Notes under the pieces: model-generated | Seen by the model: only the letters and a program-made list of their open reading frames with translations | The model's database searches: none | Told to the model about the DNA's origin: nothing | Position numbers and translations under genes: made by a program | Part shown: positions 1 to 5,796 of the stretch, in pieces | How the letters are laid out: every line of letters begins with the position of its first letter | Position numbering within the stretch: the first letter of the stretch is position 1 | Assembly (NCBI GenBank): GCA_017632695.1 | Contig: JAGBQS010000018.1 | Coordinates: 1-5,996 of the forward strand | DNA: 5,996 nucleotides | Direction: 5' to 3' | From: Bacteroidales bacterium | GTDB lineage: Bacteria > Bacteroidota > Bacteroidia > Bacteroidales > UBA3663

Positions 1-614
1 CGCTCCTTCTTGGTGGTCAGCAACTTCATGATGGGCGGTTGGAACACCGGTATCAGAGCCATGTAGGAATAGGCCGCTACGGCAATTGCACCCATGAGGT
101 GAGGTGCTAACTTCGATGACAGGAAGATGGCCGTAGGACCGTCGGCACCTCCAATGATACCGATGGCGCCTGCTTCACTCGGAGAGAAACCTAAAGCCAA
201 GGCAATCATGTATGCCGCAAAGATGCCGAACTGGGCAGACGCGCCCACCAATACCAGTTTCGGGTTAGCAATCAGAGCCGAGAAATCGGTCATCGCTCCG
301 ATGCCCAGGAAGATGAGCGGCGGATACCAGCCTTGCTTAACACCTCCGTACAGATTGTTCAGCACAGAACCTTCTTCGTAAAGCCCGATGCGTAGTCCTG
401 CCTCAGCCGGGAAAGGTATGTTACCTACCAGAATGCCGAATCCGATCGGGATCAGCAGCATTGGCTCGAAGTGTTTGGCAATTGCCAAATAGATGAAGAA
501 ACAGCCGATGATGGTCATCAGTACGTTTCCTCCGTTAACCCACGAGACATTGGCAAATCCCGTGTATCCCCATAAGAATTTCAGATTTTCAAGTAAAAAA
601 CTTAATGTTTCCAT
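1..614 (-). CDS. oadB: Sodium-pumping decarboxylase beta subunit, OadB-like (partial, N-terminal 204 codons)
   Basis: This is the membrane subunit of biotin-dependent sodium-translocating decarboxylases (oxaloacetate, methylmalonyl-CoA or glutaconyl-CoA). It decarboxylates carboxybiotin and exports Na+ across the inner membrane. The gene starts at the ATG complementary to 612-614 and runs off the left edge, so about half of a usual protein of just over 400 residues is present. The family signature GGADGPTAIF is at residues 155-164; Asp158 corresponds to the aspartate known to be essential in the Klebsiella protein. FLGIGAMTDF at 102-111 and several hydrophobic spans (about 31-46, 52-66, 98-108, 119-142) fit the family. 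The start is supported by the normal N-terminus of the family and by the 14-base gap after the upstream kinase stop. No promoter or Shine-Dalgarno sequence is visible. Which acyl substrate it serves cannot be told, because the alpha and biotin-carrier subunits are not in the window. Confidence 0.93.
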   Translation of the reverse strand, partial: METLSFLLENLKFLWGYTGFANVSWVNGGNVLMTIIGCFFIYLAIAKHFEPMLLIPIGFGILVGNIPFPAEAGLRIGLYEEGSVLNNLYGGVKQGWYPPLIFLGIGAMTDFSALIANPKLVLVGASAQFGIFAAYMIALALGFSPSEAGAIGIIGGADGPTAIFLSSKLAPHLMGAIAVAAYSYMALIPVFQPPIMKLLTTKKE

Positions 615-628
615 TTATACGTTAATAA

Positions 629-3148
629 TTATTTCCTGAATATCGACTTCATTCGCATGGCGAATGTTCTCTTTTTGGAACCTGATTCGTGGCAGTATCC
701 ATAACCATAGCCATAGGCATAGCCGTAACCGTAACCATAGCGTCCACCTCTGCTGCGGGCATTCTTAGGCTCGAAGCCGTTCAGTACGATTACCGGTCGG
801 GTTAACTGACCCTTTTCGGAGGCTCTCTCAATCTCTTCGGCAAAGTGGAGATCGCTGATGCCGGCACGCATTACGTATATGTTACAATCGGTAACACGAT
901 TGACGGTAACCGGGTCGGCAATCAAAAGATACGGGGGAGAGTCGAGAATGACATAGTCATACTCTGCTCTCAGCGCCTTAATCAATTCTTCAAACCGGTC
1001 GCTCGACAGGAGCTCGTTCGGGTTTGGAGGAATGGAGCCTTTAGGCATCACGTCCAAATGTCCGGCTTCTTCAATATGGAAGATGTGATTGTGCCAATTC
1101 TGTCCTTTCTCAATCAGGTAGTCGGAGAGACCTCTCTGATTGTCGCGAGGAAGATCGAAGGTACGGCGCATGTGTCCCTTTCGCATATCAGTTTCCACCA
1201 GAATCACTTTCTTGCCCGCTGCGGCATAGGTAATGGCAAGGTTAGTGGCAATAATGGATTTGCCTTCACCGGGGATGCTCGATGTCACCTGTATGACTTG
1301 TGGGTTCAGGAATGCCAGATTGGCACGCAAAGAACGGAATACTTCACTAATGATGCTCGATCGCTGGTTCTGGATGATGTTTTTAGCTTTTGTAATCTGT
1401 TCGCTGCTCTTGGGAATCATGCCTAATACGGTCACAGAGGTGCGTTGTTCGATATCTTCCGGACCGGTTATCTTTGTCTTGAGCAGGAGTTTCAGGTAGG
1501 CAATGCCTAACGGAATCATCAAACCGAGCAGAAGTGCAATACACAAGGTGACACGCCGGTTCGGTCCGATGCGGAGCGATGTGTTCTCTGCATGCTCAAT
1601 GATGCGGGCAATATCCGGCTCGGCAATGATTGCCAGCATGGTTTCCTCACGCTTTTTCTGCAACAGGACATAAAGTGGTTCGATGACCGACTGCTCTCGT
1701 TCAATGGCTGCAAGACCTAAACGCTGGTTCGGCAGATTCTTCAGTTCTGTACGGCTGTGACCAATCTGTCCTTTCAACTCATTGCGTTGCGAAGTGAGGA
1801 TTGAAATCTGGTTGTCGACGGATTTGCTGATGATGTTACGGCTGGCTTGGAGTTGCAGTTCGATTTTCTTTACTACCGGGCTGTTCTCCGATGCACCGCT
1901 CATGAGACGGAGCCGTTCAACGCAGAGTGTATTGTATGCCTGAATGGACGAATTGATGGAATTGTCGGTGATGCCGATATTGGTCGGAATCGTGTTGTAC
2001 GCCTTGTCTTCCTTCAGATCGGTGGCAATCATCTTGAGCAGCTGAATCTGAATGTCCAGTTCCTTGACTTCCTCTTCTTTCTCCATGCCGGCTTTCAGGC
2101 TGATGTCGGTTTGCGATTTGAGGTCGTACATGTTGTTGTCGACACTGAAATCCTTGAACTTGTCTTCTACCCCGGATAGCTGAGCCTTCAGATCTGCCAA
2201 CCGGTTCTGGATAAAGTCCATGGTGTTGGTGTTCGACACTGAGTAATAGGTCTTGGTCTGCAGGTTGTATTGTTCGACAATCTTTTCCAGTACCTGTTCA
2301 GCACGGGTCGGGATGTTGTCGGAGAGTGTCAGCATCAGGATACTGCTTCCACTGCCGGAGAAAGACGAACGTCTTCCTTCTTCCTCAATTTCGACTTCCA
2401 GATCAGCACTGATTTCACGGGCTCTGATCTGAGGAGAGTAGAGCAGGATGTAGTGGTCGCCAGGAGTTCTGTATTCAAATTCGTCGGAATCTTGTTCTTC
2501 TTTGTCCGAGGGTTGAGCATGGAAGGTAAATGCCAGACTGCCGTAAACAGGAAGGTCGATAAAGGCCGGCAGAGTTACCAATGTGTCCCGGTACAGATAG
2601 CCGTCTCTGGTCTTTTTCCCCAGTTTGGAGTCGAGAATGGAGAGCATCATCTGTGTACTGTCGATGATGTCGTATTCGATACGGAGGAGAGGCAGGTTGT
2701 TAACGTTGTAGGAAGAATCAGGGAAATACTGCATTTGGATTTCTTCGCCCAGATTCTCTTCGTCCTTGAAGGCATGACTCACAAAATAGCGGATGTTCAG
2801 GTGCATGTCTTCGACCACCTGCTGGATGACAGGAGTAGATCGGAGAATCACCTTCTCGTTGCCCAGACTGTTATATGACGACATACCGGTCATGTCCTGA
2901 ATGAACATCATCTGCGAAGAATTGCTCATGCCGGCGTTCTGGTCGGTAGTGATCAGAATCATCATCTGGCTGGCATAGATGTCAGACTTGGTGTGAAGAT
3001 AGAATGCGGCAATTCCGGTACAGATTATGGCAGATAAAAGCATCCACCAGCGCTGATTCCAAATCAGGTAAAAGATTGTTCGCAAATCAAATTGGGATTC
3101 GGACTCCAGGTATTCTGTTTCTTGAAGCGAATTGGGGTTTGTTTCCAT
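629..3148 (-). CDS. wzc: Wzc-type polysaccharide co-polymerase / bacterial tyrosine autokinase
   Basis: This inner-membrane protein of 839 residues combines a Wzz chain-length domain with a cytoplasmic BY-kinase; the family controls polymerisation and export of capsule or exopolysaccharide. Seen in order: a short cytoplasmic N-terminus, a membrane span at about 34-51, a large periplasmic part with a probable coiled coil at about 310-505 (including a GNVR-like stretch at 477-505), a second span at about 533-556, then the kinase. The kinase has E602-x2-R605-x2-R608 (ring-forming motif), Walker A SSIPGEGKS at 623-631 (Lys630), Walker A' VETDMR at 651-656 (Asp654), PNPNELL at 708-714 and Walker B VILDSPP at 733-739 (Asp736). 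The tail carries eight alternating tyrosines (804-818), the expected autophosphorylation cluster. The length is normal for the Bacteroidetes full-length form. The ATG at 3148 lies 28 bases after a tRNA-Arg and has no Shine-Dalgarno sequence. No Wza, Wzx, glycosyltransferase or tyrosine phosphatase gene is nearby, so its polysaccharide is unknown. Confidence 0.95.
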   Translation of the reverse strand: METNPNSLQETEYLESESQFDLRTIFYLIWNQRWWMLLSAIICTGIAAFYLHTKSDIYASQMMILITTDQNAGMSNSSQMMFIQDMTGMSSYNSLGNEKVILRSTPVIQQVVEDMHLNIRYFVSHAFKDEENLGEEIQMQYFPDSSYNVNNLPLLRIEYDIIDSTQMMLSILDSKLGKKTRDGYLYRDTLVTLPAFIDLPVYGSLAFTFHAQPSDKEEQDSDEFEYRTPGDHYILLYSPQIRAREISADLEVEIEEEGRRSSFSGSGSSILMLTLSDNIPTRAEQVLEKIVEQYNLQTKTYYSVSNTNTMDFIQNRLADLKAQLSGVEDKFKDFSVDNNMYDLKSQTDISLKAGMEKEEEVKELDIQIQLLKMIATDLKEDKAYNTIPTNIGITDNSINSSIQAYNTLCVERLRLMSGASENSPVVKKIELQLQASRNIISKSVDNQISILTSQRNELKGQIGHSRTELKNLPNQRLGLAAIEREQSVIEPLYVLLQKKREETMLAIIAEPDIARIIEHAENTSLRIGPNRRVTLCIALLLGLMIPLGIAYLKLLLKTKITGPEDIEQRTSVTVLGMIPKSSEQITKAKNIIQNQRSSIISEVFRSLRANLAFLNPQVIQVTSSIPGEGKSIIATNLAITYAAAGKKVILVETDMRKGHMRRTFDLPRDNQRGLSDYLIEKGQNWHNHIFHIEEAGHLDVMPKGSIPPNPNELLSSDRFEELIKALRAEYDYVILDSPPYLLIADPVTVNRVTDCNIYVMRAGISDLHFAEEIERASEKGQLTRPVIVLNGFEPKNARSRGGRYGYGYGYAYGYGYGYCHESGSKKRTFAMRMKSIFRK
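650..666 (-). other. Perfect hairpin at the 3' end of the kinase gene
   Basis: On the minus strand CATTCGC, a 3-base CAT loop, and GCGAATG form a perfect 7-bp stem. It lies 18 bases before the wzc stop codon and about 35 bases before the oadB start. No T-run follows it, so it is not a classical intrinsic terminator. It could tune mRNA stability or coupling between the two genes, or be a chance result of the codons for Thr-Phe-Ala-Met-Arg-Met. Confidence 0.45.
695..739 (-). repeat. In-frame hexanucleotide repeat encoding the Tyr-Gly tail
   Basis: Eight tyrosine codons alternate with small-residue codons in a run of degenerate 6-base units of the form TAY-GGN, with one Ala codon (GCC) in the middle. 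It encodes Tyr804 to Tyr818 of the kinase. Because the unit is 6 bases, gain or loss of copies would change the number of phosphorylatable tyrosines without shifting the frame. The third-base variation shows it is not a recent perfect expansion. Confidence 0.85.
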
Positions 3149-3176
3149 TGCAAATACAATTGTGTTAAGAATAAAG

Positions 3177-3248
3177 TATCCGGGCTGGGAATCGAACCCA
3201 GATCAAAGGTTTAGGAAACCTCTATTCTATCCATTGAACTACCCAGAC
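3177..3248 (-). tRNA. tRNA-Arg (anticodon CCT)
   Basis: The minus strand folds into a full 72-base cloverleaf. The acceptor arm GTCTGGG pairs with CCCGGAT (with a G-U first pair and one U-G pair), the discriminator is A, and the D stem is GTTC/GAAT. The anticodon stem is GAGGT/ACCTT with loop TTCCTAA, giving anticodon CCT at 3213-3215, which reads the arginine codon AGG. The T arm is CTGGG/CCCAG with loop TTCGATT. The 3' CCA is not encoded and must be added. A strong promoter lies about 48 bases upstream. The kinase start codon is only 28 bases downstream, with no terminator between. Confidence 0.96.
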
Positions 3249-3296
3249 AATGCTAATTCAAAATATAAATATGCGCATGCTGCATTTTTTGCGCGG

Positions 3297-3328
3297 CAAA
3301 GTTACTAAAAAAAACGGGAGTGCCCAAA
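3297..3328 (-). promoter_or_regulatory. Bacteroidetes-type promoter for tRNA-Arg and probably wzc
   Basis: On the minus strand a TTTG (complement of 3325-3328) is followed after exactly 20 bases by TAACTTTG (complement of 3297-3304). This matches the -33 TTTG / -7 TAnnTTTG consensus of the Bacteroidetes primary sigma factor. The inferred transcript would start near 3290 and enter the tRNA some 40 bases later. No other good promoter lies between here and the kinase start, so this may also be the kinase promoter. Confidence 0.75.
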
Positions 3329-3372
3329 TAAAATACGAAATATTTGTCTTTTTCAAAACTTTCTTTGCCGAA

Positions 3373-3406
3373 TTTGCCATTTTTAAATAATAAATGTGTA
3401 TATTTG
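3373..3406 (+). promoter_or_regulatory. Bacteroidetes-type promoter for ruvB
   Basis: TTTG at 3373-3376 is followed after 22 bases by TATATTTG at 3399-3406, a full match to the TAnnTTTG -7 element with a spacing slightly longer than usual. Transcription would start a few bases past 3406, giving a leader of roughly 60-65 bases before the ruvB ATG. It is divergent from the tRNA promoter; the two -33 elements are 44 bases apart (3329-3372), in an A/T-rich stretch. Confidence 0.65.
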
Positions 3407-3410
3407 CGCC

Positions 3411-3446
3411 GTCAAACGTGAACTTTTGACAGGTTCTTACGTTTGA
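3411..3446 (+). promoter_or_regulatory. Two overlapping alternative hairpins in the ruvB leader
   Basis: Structure 1 pairs GTCAAA (3411-3416) with TTTGAC (3425-3430), leaving an 8-base loop. Structure 2 pairs TCAAACGT (3412-3419) with ACGTTTGA (3439-3446) and GAAC (3420-3423) with GTTC (3433-3436), a 12-bp stem with a 2-base bulge and a 9-base loop. They share the same left arm and cannot form together. The element sits at or just after the inferred transcription start. It could act as an RNA element or as a DNA operator; no function is proven. Confidence 0.5.
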
Positions 3447-3475
3447 GACTAACAAAAACAGGCAAATCTGACAAT

Positions 3476-4513
3476 ATGCAAGACGATTTTGATATCCGCG
3501 AGGCGAGCGGGGCTTCCCAGCAGGAAAAAGAGTTTGAGAAAGCTTTGCGTCCGCTTACCTTTGATGACTTTGCGGGACAGGAAAAAATAATCGAGAACCT
3601 GCGCATCTTTGTCCAGGCAGCGAAGATGCGAGGCGAATCGCTTGACCATACTTTGTTTCACGGGCCTCCCGGTCTGGGAAAGACCACGTTGAGCAATATC
3701 ATCGCGAACGAACTGGGCGTCGGTTTCAAGGTGACCAGCGGTCCCGTGCTCGATAAGCCGGGCGACCTGGCAGGCTTGCTGACTTCGCTTGATAAGAACG
3801 ATGTGCTGTTTATCGACGAGATACATCGTCTGTCGCCAGTTGTCGAGGAATATCTGTATAGCGCGATGGAGGACTATCGGATTGATATAATGATCGATAA
3901 GGGCCCGGCAGCCAGAAGTATCCAGATCGACCTGAATCCGTTCACTCTGATAGGTGCAACTACCCGAAGCGGTCTGCTCACGGCTCCTTTACGAGCACGT
4001 TTCGGCATCAATATGCATCTGGAATATTACGATACCGAGGTGCTGGCCGGAATCATTGCCCGTTCGGCAAGTATCCTTGGCATGACTATCAGCGAGGAGG
4101 CCGCTATCGAGGTTGCTCTTCGAAGCCGTGGTACGCCGCGAGTGGCCAATGCCCTTTTACGAAGAGTCCGGGATTTCGCTATGGTGAAAGGTGACGGATG
4201 CCGTATTGATATCCGGATTACCAAACATGCATTGGAAGCATTGGGCGTTGATCAGTACGGGTTGGACGAAGTGGATAATAAACTGCTTTCAACCATCATC
4301 GATAAGTTCAATGGCGGACCTGTCGGTCTTACTACCATAGCTACAGCCTTGGGAGAGGATGCGGGTACCGTCGAGGATGTTCTTGAACCTTATCTGATCA
4401 AGGAAGGATTCATCAAACGTACTCCTCGTGGACGGGAGGCAACGCCGTTAGCCTATAAACATCTGAAACGACCGATGAAGGGAGCCGATGGATTGCAGGG
4501 AACCCTGTTCTGA
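3476..4513 (+). CDS. ruvB: Holliday junction branch-migration ATPase RuvB
   Basis: RuvB is the hexameric AAA+ motor that, with RuvA, drives branch migration of Holliday junctions in recombinational repair. The 345-residue protein is complete: Walker A GPPGLGKT at 63-70, Walker B LFIDEIH at 111-117, the RuvA-contacting hairpin at about 134-155, sensor 1 GATTR at 160-164, the arginine finger in PLRARFG (probably Arg173), sensor 2 around GTPRVANALLRR at 219-230, and a C-terminal winged helix with RTPRGR at 315-320 for DNA contact. The C-terminus QGTLF is common in the family. I chose the ATG at 3476 because MQDDFDIRE matches the usual Bacteroidales N-terminus; a TTG 33 bases upstream (3443) would add unsupported residues and lies within the leader hairpin. 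No ruvA or ruvC is adjacent, which is common in this phylum. Confidence 0.97.
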   Translation: MQDDFDIREASGASQQEKEFEKALRPLTFDDFAGQEKIIENLRIFVQAAKMRGESLDHTLFHGPPGLGKTTLSNIIANELGVGFKVTSGPVLDKPGDLAGLLTSLDKNDVLFIDEIHRLSPVVEEYLYSAMEDYRIDIMIDKGPAARSIQIDLNPFTLIGATTRSGLLTAPLRARFGINMHLEYYDTEVLAGIIARSASILGMTISEEAAIEVALRSRGTPRVANALLRRVRDFAMVKGDGCRIDIRITKHALEALGVDQYGLDEVDNKLLSTIIDKFNGGPVGLTTIATALGEDAGTVEDVLEPYLIKEGFIKRTPRGREATPLAYKHLKRPMKGADGLQGTLF

Positions 4514-4598
4514 GAGGCATAAAGCAATATGATTTGTTGGCAAAAGGGAGGTTTTTCTGTATATTTTGGTTAAAAAAGTGAAATATAAAGCCGAAATC

Positions 4599-4629
4599 TT
4601 GGGAGAAAGGAAATTTTTTTATATCTTTG
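4599..4629 (+). promoter_or_regulatory. Bacteroidetes-type promoter for the lipoprotein / GH127 operon
   Basis: TTG at 4599-4601 is followed after 20 bases by TATCTTTG at 4622-4629, an exact TAnnTTTG -7 element. The lipoprotein ATG begins only 8 bases later, so the mRNA would be leaderless or have a leader of just a few bases. The rest of the 124-base gap after ruvB (4514-4637) is A/T-rich; I see no convincing terminator in it. Confidence 0.7.
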
Positions 4630-4637
4630 CGTCCGTT

Positions 4638-5780
4638 ATGAAAGAGATTTTTTTAAGAATCAGTATATTTTTGGCGGCTCTGACGGCTGTGTTGTTTTCA
4701 TCGTGTGACGATGTAGAAGAGGGTATTTCTTACCAGACAACAGTTTTCCCGGTAGGGGAGGCTGTCTGGCGTAATGATGTCTCTGCTTCCGATCAGGCGG
4801 TTATCTCCAATCTGATCAATAACATGGTGAAGGTCGAAGGTTGTCAGTTCTATATGGGATCTCAGGCCAAAACCTATCGCCGTGCGAACTATTTCAGTTA
4901 TCTTTCCAGTCATGATACCATCTTCTACCGTAACGGAAAGGCTTTTACGCGTAATCTGAAGACGGAAGATACCGTATTCTATAATCCGGCAAATTTCCAT
5001 TTTATAGATACGGTCAAGACCAAAAGGGATACAGTCCGCTATGCGAATATCTATAAGAACGGAGCCTTTTGGGTCGGACCGGTTATCGAGGTTTCGATGC
5101 CCGACTACTATATCGGGAAATTCGAGATTACCCAGGCTGAATGGATGGCTGTCATGCATCGGAATCCGAGCGGACATTATTGTATCATTGAGGGCCACGA
5201 GGGTGCTCCGTGGTATGAGGAAATCGGGTTGGGTGACAATATTGCTGCCTACAACATCTGGTATCAGGATGCTTTGGACTTCTGCGATTCTCTGAAGGCT
5301 AAGACTGGTCTGAACTTCCGTCTGCCGACTGAGGCCGAATGGGAATGTGCTGCAAGAGGCGGAAAATACAGCAGTGGATATCGTTATGCAGGCTCAGATT
5401 CCTTTACGGAAGCCGGTTGGGCGTACAGCAATTCATGCGCCCAGAAGATCGGTAACGAAGATTACGGAATCCACGCAGGCGGCGAGAAACTGGCAAACGA
5501 ATTAGGGCTGTACGATATGTGCGGAAATGTTTCCGAATGGGTGGCAAATGCATATTATCGGTATGGCGTTCTCGATTCTATTAATCCTCAAGGCAAAACA
5601 CCGCTTCTTGACGGAAAGGATACACTCATTCTGCGAGGCGGAAGCTGGATGCAGTCCAAATATGCAGATTTCAGTGTTGCTAACCGAAAGTATGCCATAA
5701 TGAGCAGTTATTCGGACGAAATCAGTAAGCAGAGTGCCTTTGTTAACTGCGGATTCCGAATCTCGATAAGTGCCCAGTGA
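4638..5780 (+). CDS. Lipoprotein with SUMF1/FGE-like domain (GldK/formylglycine-generating-enzyme superfamily fold)
   Basis: A 380-residue lipoprotein. The signal peptide (residues 1-22) has a charged start, a hydrophobic core and FSSC, with lipidation expected at Cys23. The acidic stretch DDVEE directly after the cysteine resembles the export signal that sends Bacteroidetes lipoproteins to the cell surface. The C-type-lectin-like FGE-sulfatase domain shows VKVEGCQFYMGS (64-75), IGKFEITQAEW (159-169), RLPTEAEWECAARGG (228-242), GLYDMCGNVSEW (290-301), LRGGSW (332-337) and NCGFRI (370-375). Between the first two motifs, usually separated by a short loop, about 75 residues are inserted with four DT[VI] units. 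The active cysteine pair of true formylglycine-generating enzymes is not apparent near the C-terminus, so a binding or structural role is likelier than catalysis. The ATG at 4638 is chosen because it starts the signal peptide; an in-frame TTG at 4566 precedes the promoter. A GH127-like gene follows after 16 bases. Confidence 0.88.
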   Translation: MKEIFLRISIFLAALTAVLFSSCDDVEEGISYQTTVFPVGEAVWRNDVSASDQAVISNLINNMVKVEGCQFYMGSQAKTYRRANYFSYLSSHDTIFYRNGKAFTRNLKTEDTVFYNPANFHFIDTVKTKRDTVRYANIYKNGAFWVGPVIEVSMPDYYIGKFEITQAEWMAVMHRNPSGHYCIIEGHEGAPWYEEIGLGDNIAAYNIWYQDALDFCDSLKAKTGLNFRLPTEAEWECAARGGKYSSGYRYAGSDSFTEAGWAYSNSCAQKIGNEDYGIHAGGEKLANELGLYDMCGNVSEWVANAYYRYGVLDSINPQGKTPLLDGKDTLILRGGSWMQSKYADFSVANRKYAIMSSYSDEISKQSAFVNCGFRISISAQ

Positions 5781-5796
5781 TACCAGTGATATATCT

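Noticed and set aside
2270..2878. Long open frame (202 codons) on the plus strand opposite the kinase gene
   Set aside because: It lies wholly antisense to a clear conserved gene, its product resembles no family I know, and no promoter or sensible N-terminus is seen. The same holds for the open frames at 845-1426 and 1847-2179, and for 3449-3826 opposite ruvB.
3151..3158. TGTATTTG on the minus strand as a kinase promoter
   Set aside because: It has one mismatch to TAnnTTTG and ends 2 bases before the ATG, so transcription would start inside the gene.
3177..3248. tRNA-Arg as an attachment site for an integrated element
   Set aside because: No integrase gene and no repeat of the tRNA 3' end is visible in the window, and the flanking genes look like ordinary chromosomal ones.
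3259..3266. ATATTTTG on the minus strand as a nearer tRNA promoter
   Set aside because: It misses the TA of the -7 element and has no TTTG at the right spacing; the nearest is 30 bases away. The promoter at 3297-3328 is much better.
3438..3445. TACGTTTG on the plus strand as a second ruvB promoter
   Set aside because: The -7 sequence matches, but there is no TTTG about 20 bases upstream; the closest (3425-3428) is only 9 bases away. It is better explained as part of the leader hairpin.
3443..3475. Upstream TTG start for ruvB
   Set aside because: The extra 11 residues are not part of the family N-terminus, and the TTG falls inside the leader hairpin. The ATG at 3476 gives the expected MQDDFDIRE start.
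4514..4598. Intrinsic terminator after ruvB
   Set aside because: Only weak pairings such as AAAA/TTTT around 4541-4556 are found, without a stable stem before a T-run.
4566..4637. Upstream TTG start for the lipoprotein
   Set aside because: It would bury the signal peptide behind 24 residues and begins before the promoter at 4599-4629.
4638..5780. True formylglycine-generating enzyme
   Set aside because: The C-terminal region shows a single Cys in NCGFR rather than the active cysteine pair, no sulfatase is adjacent, and the protein is a lipoprotein with a large insert.
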